DNA from: a bacterium
Lineage (GTDB): Bacteria > Patescibacteriota > Minisyncoccia > JACQLN01
Length of the DNA stretch: 23,087 nt
Direction of reading: 5' to 3'
Assembly: GCA_030697855.1 (NCBI GenBank)
Contig: JAUYOU010000050.1
Location: 1 to 23,087 of the forward strand
The notes below the pieces were generated by a model. It was not told the DNA's origin, searched no databases, and saw only the letters and a program-made list of their open reading frames with translations. Shown here in pieces: positions 7,885 through 15,994 of the stretch; position 1 is the first letter of the stretch, and each line of letters starts with the position of its first letter. Both the position numbers and the translations under genes were made by a program.

Positions 7885-8049
7885 ATGATTAAGAAAAATA
7901 AAAACGTAATAATAAAAATTTTGAAAAAGCCTATTAAGAAAAAACTTACTAGCTCACTTAAAAAATCTAACGACGTATTAGACATCGGAAAAAGAATAGA
8001 AAAACTTGAAACAGAAATAAAAGAATTAAAAACCATGCTAGCAATGTAA
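7885..8049 (+). CDS. 54-aa basic, helical small protein
   Basis: ATG at 7885, TAA at 8047-8049. The N-terminal half is strongly basic (MIKKNKNVIIKILKKPIKKK). The C-terminal half is an amphipathic helix or short coiled coil (IGKRIEKLETEIKELKTMLA). No known domain was recognised. Support comes from its position: it is on the same strand as the preceding coiled-coil gene, has a TATATA motif at 7874-7879, and its stop lies 43 bp before a strong intrinsic terminator. Both halves are lysine-rich, so an A-rich random ORF cannot be excluded. Confidence 0.55.
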   Translation: MIKKNKNVIIKILKKPIKKKLTSSLKKSNDVLDIGKRIEKLETEIKELKTMLAM

Positions 8050-8092
8050 GCTCCCTACCCGCTACTTAGAAATATATTTGGGGTTTACCCAC

Positions 8093-8128
8093 GACCTCCG
8101 CCAGAAATGGCGGGGGGTCTATTTTTTT
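8093..8128 (+). terminator. Intrinsic terminator after the small plus-strand genes
   Basis: GACCTCCGCC / GGCGGGGGGTC stem with an AGAAAT loop, followed by TATTTTTTT. Confidence 0.85.
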
Positions 8129-8196
8129 ATAAGCCGAGTGCAAAACAGTATATCCCTCTTTTATTTTTCCTGATTCACTTTCCTCGATGTTCATGT

Positions 8197-8224
8197 TTGA
8201 CTTATTTCTTACCCTTGCTATACT
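8197..8224 (+). promoter_or_regulatory. Strong plus-strand promoter facing the mazF-like gene
   Basis: -35 TTGACT (8197-8202), 16-nt spacer, TGC-TATACT extended -10 (8219-8224). The predicted start is near 8231. No plus-strand ORF follows; transcription would proceed through the 8253-8276 hairpin and then antisense into the toxin gene. Confidence 0.5.
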
Positions 8225-8252
8225 AAACACACAAAGTGCCGCAAGGCTCCGA

Positions 8253-8276
8253 GAAACCCCGCGAAAGCGGGGTTTC
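8253..8276. terminator. Terminator-like hairpin between converging transcripts
   Basis: A perfect 10-bp stem GAAACCCCGC / GCGGGGTTTC with a GAAA loop, 6 bp past the toxin gene's stop. The T-run is weak on both sides (GGTTTC). It probably ends the minus-strand transcript of giant 2 and mazF and may also end the plus transcript starting at ~8231, leaving a ~50-nt RNA. Confidence 0.65.
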
Positions 8277-8282
8277 GAGTTT

Positions 8283-8678
8283 CTAAAACAATGCTTTAAG
8301 TTTTTGTTTTATCTCATCAAAAAGACTGCCTGAAATTTCATAAAGTTTCCTCCTCAATCTTTTAAGGCTAACTAATTTCATCTGTGCCAAGATCACAGAA
8401 ACTTTTTGATTACTTAGATCAGTATAATTAAAGTAGAAATCAAAACTTTTTTGTTTTGTAGATAATGTAACAATCCAAAACATACGATTATTAAATTTTT
8501 TCACAATCAAAACAGGACGAGAAAAACTATCACCTGATCCATTTTGCTCAAAGCCAATATTCTTTCCTAAACTAGACATCCATACTTCGCCTTCTTGCGG
8601 AAAATAATCTGGTCTATCTGTATCAAACTGAATATTCTTTTTTATTTCATTCCATAAATCATACTCTTTGTTATCCAT
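8283..8678 (-). CDS. MazF/PemK-like endoribonuclease toxin, orphan
   Basis: 131 aa, ATG at 8678. The family hallmarks are present in order: GEVWMSSLGKNIGFEQNGSG at about residues 30-49, the SRPVLIVKKF strand, a WIVTLSTK strand, SVILAQMKLVSLKRLRRK near residue 93, and a C-terminal helix. These match the CPR and archaeal branch of the PemK/MazF fold, whose members cut single-stranded RNA. The RPV and Q.K..S.KRL motifs carry the usual active-site Arg and Ser/Thr positions. No antitoxin gene is adjacent: the upstream neighbour is the giant 2 gene, ending 20 bp before this start, and nothing suitable lies downstream. It may be cotranscribed with giant 2. The plus-strand promoter at 8197-8224 could produce RNA antisense to it. 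Confidence 0.85.
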   Translation of the reverse strand: MDNKEYDLWNEIKKNIQFDTDRPDYFPQEGEVWMSSLGKNIGFEQNGSGDSFSRPVLIVKKFNNRMFWIVTLSTKQKSFDFYFNYTDLSNQKVSVILAQMKLVSLKRLRRKLYEISGSLFDEIKQKLKALF

Positions 8679-8698
8679 TTTGGTATATCTTATAAAAA

Positions 8699-11600
8699 TT
8701 AAGGTGTTGGTTCTTCTGCCGGAGGTGTTTCCTCTGTGGCAGGTGGCACAACTTCTTCCGTTGGCGATACTACTTCTTCCGCTGGTGGTACCACCTCTTC
8801 GCTAGCTGGTGGTGTAACCTCCTCTGTTGGCGGTGTTACAGTTTCAACTGGTGTAACTTCTTCTGTAGGTGCAGGGGCTGGCTCTTCTGGCGCCGTAGGC
8901 ACTACTCCTCCCCCATTTGTCCCATTATTTCCCATTTCTTCCGCGCCTTTTTTGCGAGCCACTACCATCCAATCAAACGTTCCGCCTTCATCGTAAGCAT
9001 TTATTTCGCGCACTTCAAAACCAAATTTTGTTTTTTCGCTAACGTATAACGGCCCAGCTAAACGGCTTGTTGGTGTAAGAATTACTTTTATATTTTCTGT
9101 TTCAGAAATTATACTTGTAAATGATTCGTCAAATTTTATTTTTATTCCCGCAGGAGCTACACCTGTTTGTGCGTCGGCCGGCAACATAACCAACGTGGCC
9201 GAACCCGAAACTATAACCTCATCTCGGCTAGATGTTACACCAAAAGTTTTGTAATTAACATTAGTTTCATCTTCGCTCGCCACAAATAATTTAGTGGTTT
9301 CGGCTAAAGCACTATTCGCCCAATCACCCATTTCACTCACTATGTTCGCCAGTGTTGTCTTCGCTACAGTAATAATCTTGTATCCTGTATCTTGGATCAT
9401 GGATCCTAAATCTTGTATCCCTTCTTTAGATTCAATACTAGAGATGCGAGATCCAAGATTTGAGATTTGAGATTTTATGTCTTCTATCTGTATCTGCTGC
9501 GCCTTAACACCAGCTAATATAAAGGAAGAGAGTTTGTAGATGTCTACGCCTTTGCCAGAGATACTTAGTACTTCTGATGGGGCTTCTTCTGCGATAAGAC
9601 CTAACCTATTGGAACATACAGAAGAAAGGTTTGATTGCCCTGAACTTGTGCTACAAGTCTCTCCTATATAGTTGTAGGTGGCTACGTTAATATCTTTAAT
9701 TTTATCTAGAATGTTTTGATCATCAGTGCTGTCTAGGTACTCGATGTCTTTTTTGGCAGACCTAGTTGATATGTTAATAAATGATGTAGCCGCAATATCG
9801 CCATCTACTGCTAGCTTGTAGGAGGGGGTAGTACTGCCTATTCCAACATTTCCCAAAGCATCCACATATATAGAAGGCGTGGTGGTAGGGGCGGAAGTTA
9901 GATCGACCACTTGAGCAATATTCTTTACTCCATTTATTAAGGCAAAGGTTAGGGCTGAAGCGTTGAATTTGTATAATTCCGTAGTTCCAGTATCTTCTGG
10001 ATGAAGTTTAGCTTGATAAGTGGTAATAGTATAAGGTGCGACATCTTTTATTTCTTGAGCGATGATACCAACATCAGAAAGACCCTGAGTTGTGCCGCCT
10101 AAACCATTGAAAGAATAATGCACTGGGTTAATTTGTTTGATAACCGAAAGACCATCGGTGAAGGCAGAAATGTTTGTTTTCAATCTAGAGTCTGAAGGGT
10201 TTGACCATGTTGTACCAGATGCTTTTGTCGCTGTTGCGCCAGAAAGTTGAAGTTGGTCAACAGGGGCAGTGGTACCGATGCCGATGTTGCCGTCTGGAGC
10301 AATTGTGAATTGTGATTCGGGAATATATTTCTCGTTGCCTACAAAAACCATTATAGTGGTTCCTGTAGATGAGGAGTTAAAAGATTCTAAGGCTGTACCA
10401 ATTGTTTGAGAAGATATGGTAGCTTTCTTTCCTATGCCTGCCACAGAAGAAAGAGTTATTTTATCTCCTATATTAATATCTCCACCTTCTAGGTTTACTT
10501 TGACGGGAACACGACCGACAAGCGCGACCGGAACTTCATCTGGATCTAGATTATCCATTACTCCTTTACCTACTCCTAATTGAATTGCGTTTCTTCTTTG
10601 ACCAATAAGTGAACCAGGAGCTGAAGAGTATACTCCGATTATGTTTGTTTTACCTTGTGATACATCTGCTCTAGTTACTTTACCATTAGTTGTGTCGAGA
10701 GCTAGGATATCTGTTTTCTCCATAGCTGTGTCATTAATATCTCGCTGATAGACTTCGGCATAGTCGGCTGTACAGCCTCCGCCCCCAGCTGCGTCAGAAC
10801 AGTTGCCGGTGATAGCCACGTTGCCAGATGTATTAATAGTAACTCTAATAATATTATTGGTTCCTAGTATAACATTTCGTGTAGTATTTTGGTTTAGAAT
10901 GGCGAAGTCTCCATTGGCATCCACATACAGTTTCGTAGCAGATGTAACATCTGTAATACGACTGATTCTGAGACCTACGTCTACACTTGCCTTTTCAATA
11001 TCTAATCCCGCCAAAGTAGAAGGATTCGTCGTCCCTATCCCGACGTTGCCGGTATTGTAATAAATATCGCTACCGGTTGTAGTCCATTGAGAAGAAGCAG
11101 AACCACAACCTTCGCAATTGCCTAGGAATTGAACATCACCCTCTACCCTAAGATTTTGGATTATTCTTTGATTACCAACATTAGTAGAAGTTGCATTAGC
11201 AGTTCCTATAAGAGTTGTTCCACCAATAGATAATAGTGAAGCTGGACTTGTTGTTCCTACTCCCAAATTACCTCCGTTATTAACAATAAGTTTAGTTGCA
11301 CCTCCTTGTGAAAGATTAAATATATCTCCTGCACCTGCTTGGTTGAGAAGAAATGCTGGCGTTGTTGTGTTGGCATGGATAGATAAGATAGCTCCCGGAC
11401 TGGTAGATGCTTGTGAAGTATCATATATAGAAAGACGGCCATGAAGCGAGGTGAGCGTGGTTGAAGCAAAGCCATAGCCTAGATTGATATCCCCTCCAAA
11501 AGCGGAAATGTCGCCCGATTGAGTAACGCCTGTACCAGCCCGCCCCAACATTAAATCACCCACCACCTGCAAAGAAGCCAAAGGAACAGTTTCGCCTATA

Positions 11601-14600
11601 CCAATATTGCCATTCGCCAATATGGTAAGAGCGTTTACAGCCGTGCCATCTACTTTCGTGCGAAAATACATACTTCCCGAATCATTATCCCACTTGTTAT
11701 CAAAATATGTACTACCACCATCATTGTCGTACCAAAGCTTAAAGCCCGCAGTGATATCGGTGTCGGTAAGATAAATTGTAGGATCCACTGTTGTGTTTGC
11801 ACCTGGGCTTAAGGTAACCAATGGAGCAGATTCGCTTTCAATATGCAATAGAGAATCTGGATTGGCTATGCCTATGCCTACACTTCCTCCATCTTTGACT
11901 ACAAAAGAATGACTGCCATTATCCAAAAGATGCAAAAGGTCGCCTGTTGAAGTTTGATTAGCAAGAATAAGTGGATTGGTGTCTGAACCTGTTATGGAAA
12001 GAAGCGAGTTAGGTGTGTTTGTGCCTACACCTACCCTCCCATCGTTAACAAAAAAATCTTGGCCTGACGCTCCTCTTACTTCTAATGTAGATGTGGCTAT
12101 TAAAGACGATATGGTAGATGTGCCTTCTACATATTCATTGCCCCTAATATCGGAGTCACCTCTAACTGCAAGACGAGCGCCGGGTGTAGATGTACCAATA
12201 CCAACATTGTCGCCATTGCCAACCATAAAAGCTGTAGCACCGGATCTTTGGAGTAGTATAAGATCGCCAGTAGAATCATTGTTTAACAAAAACATTGGGG
12301 TAGTTGTACTGCCATGAATAGAGAAAATTGCTCCCGGTGTGGTAGATGCTTGAGCATTGTCGTAGATTCCTAATTTACCTCCGAGTGATTTTAATGTTGT
12401 TGTGGCTTTGCCGTCGTTACCAAAGTTGATATCTCCGCCCAATGCAGATATATCGCCTAAGCCGTCGCCTATGGTTGCAAAATTAAATATGCCATCTCCA
12501 ATAACGTGGAGTTTTGCGTTAGGAATTACTGTACCAATACCTACATTGCCTTCAGTGGCAGCTAAGTATGTGTTGCCGTATACATTTAAGTAACCGCTGG
12601 GATTATACATACCGATGCCAACTGATCCACCGTTCGTTACTACAAAATTGTATGTACCAACGCTGTTAACTATGTCTAAAAGATTTTTGGTGGAGTTGGA
12701 ATCGTCGTTAGATATTGTTAATTGAGATGAGGGTGAAGATGTACCAATACCGGTTCTACCGTTTGATACTACAAAGTCATAACCTGTTGTGCCTCGGACT
12801 TCTAAAGTGCTTGTGGCAATCAAACTCGAAGTAGTCGTAGTCCCCATAGCATAAAGCCCATCTAAGAAAGCATCGCCACCAATGGCGAGTTTAGCACCAG
12901 GGGTCGTAGTACCGACACCGAGGTTACCGAAAAGCCAAGAACTGTTTGTTGATGTGGATGTAAAATAATCAGCTTGTACAAAACCATCGAACATTCCAGA
13001 ACCCCTTACACCCATTTGAGCCCCTGGTGTTGTTGTTCCACCCACGCCCATTAAACCTTCACCTGTTACTACTAAAGATGTGCTGCCCGAACGTTGAAGG
13101 GTGAGGAGTTCACCGGTGCCGGTTTGGTTAAGTAAGAAGGCTGGTGTGGTTGTGTTGGCATGGATAGATAAGATAGCTCCTGGAGATGTTGAGGCTTGGC
13201 TTGAGTCTTGAATTGAGAGTCTGCCTCCTAGGGATGTAATGGTTGAAGTTGCGTTGGGTTGGCCCAAATTAATGTCGCCACCATTTAAAGAGAAGTCTCC
13301 ACCAAGATTTAGATTGCCTGTTGACTTGCTGAAGGTAAACAAAGATGATCCTGCAAAAAGACCTCCGTCGTTAAACTGAACTTGTGTGTTTGAACTACCT
13401 GTTGGAGACGCATCAACTAAATCTTGAACACAAGTTCCGTTTACAGAAAAACATCCAGTGCTAATACTAATGCCTCCACCAGAAGTTGAAGTGGCAGAAC
13501 CTGTTAGTGTGAATTTACCAGATGAGAGTATGTCTCCACCTGTAATGGTGAGCCCTTGTGAGGTTGATAAGCCACCACCTGATACTGATAACCCTGCGTT
13601 ACTCCAAGTTGAGGTTGCAGAACCTGTGTAAGAGAGTGATGATGTTGCGGTGATGCTGGAAGATTTAATATTGTTTTCTGCCGTAAAGTTATCTACGTTG
13701 ACATCACCATCTACCGCAAACTTAGTACCAGGACTCGTAGTCCCCACCCCCACATTGCCAGTGGTGTAATAGATATCTGAGCCAGTTGTAGTCCATTGAC
13801 TGCTAAGAAAAGGGTTATCATTTTGCAATAAAACACCATTAAGATTGATATTGCCAGAAACAGAAAGATTGGCGGCAAAAGTTGAGGTGGCCGAACCTGA
13901 AACTGTTAAATCTCCGGTGGTAGATATGTTGCCTGTAATAGATGCGCCGTTGGCCAGAACCGTAAGGCCTCGGCCAAATTTAGCTTCATAGTTTGTTACT
14001 TCGAATGGACCTTTGAATGTGCTGGATGCGTTTACAGTCATTTTGTCACTGCCTGAATCACCAAGAGATATTTCTTTACCTGCTACAGAGAAGTTTCCAG
14101 AGATGCCGAGGTCACTCATTGAAGCACCTCCTGTTACACCAAGAGAGTTAAGTTGAGTGTTACCAGATACAGTGAGGCCGCCTTCTTTTATTTGTGCGCG
14201 CTGGGCGGCGATAAAACCAGTGGCATCTATATCGCCTTTTAGTGTTAAGCGGCCGATAACATCTAAACTATTAGCCAAAGTGGCTTTGCCGTTTACATAA
14301 AAATCTTTAACCACAGTTACATAATCTAAAAAATTGGCCGCCCCGCCCACCACCAAGTTTTTTTCAATCTGCGCTACTCCGTCCACCAATAAAGATCCGA
14401 TAATTTTTGCACCACCGCCAAGTGTAATTTTATTGGAAGTTATTGCACCATTGCCAGTTACTAATTGCAAATCAAAATTTGTGGCGGTTAGGCCATCCAA
14501 AAAATTGGCCGATAAATTTAGCACTGTGGTTTGGGAGTCTACTACTATTGGAACAATTCCTTGCGGCGCAAAGCTTCTTAACTGACCTTGTGTTTCAATA

Positions 14601-15535
14601 TTGCCTTGAATAGAAATATCGCCACCCTTGTTTAAAAGCAAAATTTCGTTAGCACCTGTACCTGGGGCTTTACCCTGCAATGTCATAGCATCTTGGACAA
14701 ATTCTTTAACCGCGCCATAAATTGCATTAGCGAATTTAAAATTAAAACCTCCCATTACAACACCCAAAACCAAAACGCTAACTATAAATATCTCTGCCCA
14801 CTGCACAGCACTTCGACCGTAGGATTTAATCTTGAAACTTGAATCCTGGAACTTGGAACTTGGAACTTCTAAACGAGGAAAAGAGAAACTCGGCTGGTCT
14901 GCCTTAAGGTCAGACCTTAAAATGCCCGATGAAGAAAAGGTCTGACCTTGGGATTTTTCTGATTCAAGGTTCGACCTTAAAGAAGTTTTAAAGGTCGAAC
15001 CTTTTTCTTCATTTGGGTTTTGTAATTTGTTTGTAATTTGTGCTTTGTCATTTGTAATTTTATTTTGGTATAACTCCTCCAACTCATCTAATTCTTTTTT
15101 AACATCTACAACCAAAGAATCTTGCATCTTGGAACTTGTATCTTGGATCTTTTTTTCTTGAGATACAGGATCCAAGTTATAAGATTTGAGATTTGAATTT
15201 GGAATAACATTTTCAAAAGAACTTAAAACCGTTTTGGGTTGATAGTTTCCACCAAGCTCCCCAAGGTCAGACCTTGAGCTAGAATCTTGTAACTTGTAGC
15301 TTGTAGCTTGTAGCTTTTCTGAATCAGAAGTTTTAAGTTGCGAGTTATAAGTTACAAGATTTACGTGATTTTCTAAATATTCTACTAAAGCACTTTTTGA
15401 AATCCCCCAATTGCGTCCAAATTTCTTTCCAGTGATTCTGCCTTTTCTAACAAGCAAACTCAAATACTCCGCACTATACGGAGTCTCTTTTGCGATTTGG
15501 CTTATTAAAATAAAATCTGCCAATTTTTCTTCCAT
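8699..15535 (-). CDS. Giant HTH-anchored surface fibre protein 2 with DYAE and S74-type domains
   Basis: About 2278 aa from the ATG at 15535; a TTG two codons upstream is less likely. The architecture parallels giant 1. An HTH_17-like domain spans residues ~6-57 (YLSLLVRKGRITGKKFGRNW). A linker follows that includes repeat-coded QGQTFSSSGILRSDLK. One membrane helix lies at ~245-265, followed by FKFANAIYGAV. A long external region carries GVGTTTPG, TSTSTNSSW and SPGAILSIHANTTTP repeats. Near residue 1588 a segment absent from giant 1 begins (ADYAEVYQRDIND, IIGVYSSAPG, VALVGRVPVKV), resembling the Peptidase_G2-type domain of phage and surface proteins. The S74-type domain starts at Ser1781-Asp-x-x-Leu-Lys1786 (GIIAQEIKDVAP). 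A second S74-like segment (AKKDIEYL, NRLGLIAEEAP) starts near 1922. The C-terminal domain and Pro/Glu tail match giant 1. Several blocks are nearly identical to giant 1, so the genes are paralogues. Confidence 0.85.
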   Translation of the reverse strand: MEEKLADFILISQIAKETPYSAEYLSLLVRKGRITGKKFGRNWGISKSALVEYLENHVNLVTYNSQLKTSDSEKLQATSYKLQDSSSRSDLGELGGNYQPKTVLSSFENVIPNSNLKSYNLDPVSQEKKIQDTSSKMQDSLVVDVKKELDELEELYQNKITNDKAQITNKLQNPNEEKGSTFKTSLRSNLESEKSQGQTFSSSGILRSDLKADQPSFSFPRLEVPSSKFQDSSFKIKSYGRSAVQWAEIFIVSVLVLGVVMGGFNFKFANAIYGAVKEFVQDAMTLQGKAPGTGANEILLLNKGGDISIQGNIETQGQLRSFAPQGIVPIVVDSQTTVLNLSANFLDGLTATNFDLQLVTGNGAITSNKITLGGGAKIIGSLLVDGVAQIEKNLVVGGAANFLDYVTVVKDFYVNGKATLANSLDVIGRLTLKGDIDATGFIAAQRAQIKEGGLTVSGNTQLNSLGVTGGASMSDLGISGNFSVAGKEISLGDSGSDKMTVNASSTFKGPFEVTNYEAKFGRGLTVLANGASITGNISTTGDLTVSGSATSTFAANLSVSGNINLNGVLLQNDNPFLSSQWTTTGSDIYYTTGNVGVGTTSPGTKFAVDGDVNVDNFTAENNIKSSSITATSSLSYTGSATSTWSNAGLSVSGGGLSTSQGLTITGGDILSSGKFTLTGSATSTSGGGISISTGCFSVNGTCVQDLVDASPTGSSNTQVQFNDGGLFAGSSLFTFSKSTGNLNLGGDFSLNGGDINLGQPNATSTITSLGGRLSIQDSSQASTSPGAILSIHANTTTPAFLLNQTGTGELLTLQRSGSTSLVVTGEGLMGVGGTTTPGAQMGVRGSGMFDGFVQADYFTSTSTNSSWLFGNLGVGTTTPGAKLAIGGDAFLDGLYAMGTTTTSSLIATSTLEVRGTTGYDFVVSNGRTGIGTSSPSSQLTISNDDSNSTKNLLDIVNSVGTYNFVVTNGGSVGIGMYNPSGYLNVYGNTYLAATEGNVGIGTVIPNAKLHVIGDGIFNFATIGDGLGDISALGGDINFGNDGKATTTLKSLGGKLGIYDNAQASTTPGAIFSIHGSTTTPMFLLNNDSTGDLILLQRSGATAFMVGNGDNVGIGTSTPGARLAVRGDSDIRGNEYVEGTSTISSLIATSTLEVRGASGQDFFVNDGRVGVGTNTPNSLLSITGSDTNPLILANQTSTGDLLHLLDNGSHSFVVKDGGSVGIGIANPDSLLHIESESAPLVTLSPGANTTVDPTIYLTDTDITAGFKLWYDNDGGSTYFDNKWDNDSGSMYFRTKVDGTAVNALTILANGNIGIGETVPLASLQVVGDLMLGRAGTGVTQSGDISAFGGDINLGYGFASTTLTSLHGRLSIYDTSQASTSPGAILSIHANTTTPAFLLNQAGAGDIFNLSQGGATKLIVNNGGNLGVGTTSPASLLSIGGTTLIGTANATSTNVGNQRIIQNLRVEGDVQFLGNCEGCGSASSQWTTTGSDIYYNTGNVGIGTTNPSTLAGLDIEKASVDVGLRISRITDVTSATKLYVDANGDFAILNQNTTRNVILGTNNIIRVTINTSGNVAITGNCSDAAGGGGCTADYAEVYQRDINDTAMEKTDILALDTTNGKVTRADVSQGKTNIIGVYSSAPGSLIGQRRNAIQLGVGKGVMDNLDPDEVPVALVGRVPVKVNLEGGDINIGDKITLSSVAGIGKKATISSQTIGTALESFNSSSTGTTIMVFVGNEKYIPESQFTIAPDGNIGIGTTAPVDQLQLSGATATKASGTTWSNPSDSRLKTNISAFTDGLSVIKQINPVHYSFNGLGGTTQGLSDVGIIAQEIKDVAPYTITTYQAKLHPEDTGTTELYKFNASALTFALINGVKNIAQVVDLTSAPTTTPSIYVDALGNVGIGSTTPSYKLAVDGDIAATSFINISTRSAKKDIEYLDSTDDQNILDKIKDINVATYNYIGETCSTSSGQSNLSSVCSNRLGLIAEEAPSEVLSISGKGVDIYKLSSFILAGVKAQQIQIEDIKSQISNLGSRISSIESKEGIQDLGSMIQDTGYKIITVAKTTLANIVSEMGDWANSALAETTKLFVASEDETNVNYKTFGVTSSRDEVIVSGSATLVMLPADAQTGVAPAGIKIKFDESFTSIISETENIKVILTPTSRLAGPLYVSEKTKFGFEVREINAYDEGGTFDWMVVARKKGAEEMGNNGTNGGGVVPTAPEEPAPAPTEEVTPVETVTPPTEEVTPPASEEVVPPAEEVVSPTEEVVPPATEETPPAEEPTP
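9371..9478. repeat. Degenerate CTTGTATC/GAGATTTGA tandem repeats inside giant 2
   Basis: Short imperfect units (CTTGTATCCTGTATCTTGG, then AGATTTGAGATTTGAGATT) lie between the second S74-like segment and the C-terminal domain. They are translated as a polar low-complexity linker (for example GIQDLGSMIQDTGYK). The corresponding place in giant 1 (about 1887-1932) holds a different set of short repeats, of the AGTAGAAGGTAGAGAGTAG type. Confidence 0.55.
14833..14872. repeat. Degenerate CTTGGAA tandem repeats in the giant 2 linker
   Basis: Units such as CTTGAAACTTGAATCC and CTTGGAACTTGGAACTT code a linker (RLEVPSSKFQDSSFKIKSY) just before the membrane helix. Similar arrays lie at about 15120-15160 and 15283-15320. 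Confidence 0.6.
14906..14949. repeat. Paired-palindrome hairpin F (44 nt, in frame)
   Basis: Arms AAGGTCAGACCTT (14906-14918) and AAGGTCTGACCTT (14937-14949) with the 18-nt loop. It codes QGQTFSSSGILRSDLK in giant 2. Confidence 0.85.
14966..15003. repeat. Paired-palindrome hairpin G (38 nt, in frame)
   Basis: Arms AAGGTTCGACCTT (14966-14978) and AAGGTCGAACCTT (14991-15003), loop AAAGAAGTTTTA. It codes KGSTFKTSLRSNLE. Confidence 0.85.
15263..15275. repeat. Solo palindrome arm in giant 2
   Basis: A single AAGGTCAGACCTT without its partner arm, in frame in the linker (SSSRSDLGELGG). Confidence 0.7.
15283..15320. repeat. CTTGTAG tandem repeats in the giant 2 linker
   Basis: CTTGTAACTTGTAGCTTGTAG and further units, translated as LQATSYKLQDSS. 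They are the same degenerate class as at 14833-14872. Confidence 0.65.
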
Positions 15536-15662
15536 GAACAAAGTGAATGAAACTTAAAAATTGAGCACCCAGCACCTTTTGAAAATAAAATTTATACTTT
15601 AAAAAGGTGCTGGGTTATTGCTTATAACTACTCGTTTTACTCGCAGACAAACAATAAAAAAT
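15533..15662 (-). promoter_or_regulatory. Giant 2 leader segment homologous to the rplJ leader
   Basis: Positions 15536-15575 align with 20982-21019 (shared TGAACAA-GTGAAT and ATTGAGCACCCAGCAC). Both then have a CCCAGCAC...GTGCTGGG stem followed by a TTATYG-N-TTA, AACTACTC and AACAATAAAA block. Here the stem is CCCAGCACCTTTT (15568-15580) / AAAAGGTGCTGGG (15602-15614), a perfect 13 bp. The other copy has different loop contents. It lies in the 5' leader of giant 2; function unknown. Confidence 0.6.
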
Positions 15663-15687
15663 CTGCAACACATAATCGTGTTACAGA
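15656..15687 (-). terminator. Terminator-like hairpin in the giant 2 leader
   Basis: On the minus strand, the stem TCTGTAACAC / GTGTTGCAGA (one G-T pair) with a GATTAT loop is followed by TTTTTT. It lies downstream of the promoter at 15729-15737, so it may act as an attenuator. Confidence 0.55.
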
Positions 15688-15702
15688 GTGCTTTTTCTGG
15701 GC

Positions 15703-15737
15703 ATCCGATATCTCTATCGGATATATCCATTATATCA
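15703..15737 (-). promoter_or_regulatory. Promoter and operator-like palindrome of giant gene 2
   Basis: The minus strand reads TGATATAAT at 15729-15737, an extended -10 with a start near 15722. The palindrome ATCCGATA-N4-TATCGGAT (15703-15722) covers the start site, as at giant 1. A TTATCCCCA box lies about 30 nt upstream of the -10. The predicted leader is about 187 nt. Confidence 0.6.
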
Positions 15738-15825
15738 TATATATCGTATATCAATAGGCTAAATGGGGATAACTCGAACAAACTAAGAAGTTAAAATAAA
15801 ATATAAAAATTGAAACCAAATCCCT

Positions 15826-15879
15826 AAGGTTCGACCTTGAGATGCCAGATTTAAAATTTTCTTACCAAGGCTAAACCTT
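15826..15879. repeat. Two solo palindrome arms
   Basis: AAGGTTCGACCTT (15826-15838) and AAGGCTAAACCTT (15867-15879), each without its partner arm. They lie between genes. Confidence 0.7.
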
Positions 15880-15895
15880 GAAATTAGAAATACCC

Positions 15896-15933
15896 AAGGC
15901 CAGACCTTGGGACTTCTCTTAAGGTCTGGCCTT
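15896..15933. repeat. Paired-palindrome hairpin I
   Basis: Arms AAGGCCAGACCTT (15896-15908) and AAGGTCTGGCCTT (15921-15933), loop GGGACTTCTCTT. The arm core is yet another variant with a matching change in the partner. Confidence 0.85.
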
Positions 15934-15956
15934 AAAGCATCCAAGTATTTCTGACC

Positions 15957-15994
15957 AAGGCTAAACCTTAAAAACTTCTCCAAGGTTTAGCCTT
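15957..15994. repeat. Paired-palindrome hairpin J
   Basis: Arms AAGGCTAAACCTT (15957-15969) and AAGGTTTAGCCTT (15982-15994), loop AAAAACTTCTCC. It is nearly identical to hairpin E. Confidence 0.85.

Noticed and set aside
1224..15535. UGA recoding (as in Gracilibacteria/Absconditabacteria)
   Set aside because: All long genes are open with standard code, use TGG for Trp, and end in TAA or TAG; no in-frame TGA is needed to explain any gene.
15599..15781. A 60-codon minus-strand frame upstream of giant 2
   Set aside because: It coincides with the promoter, operator-like palindrome and structured leader of giant 2 and has no protein-like features.
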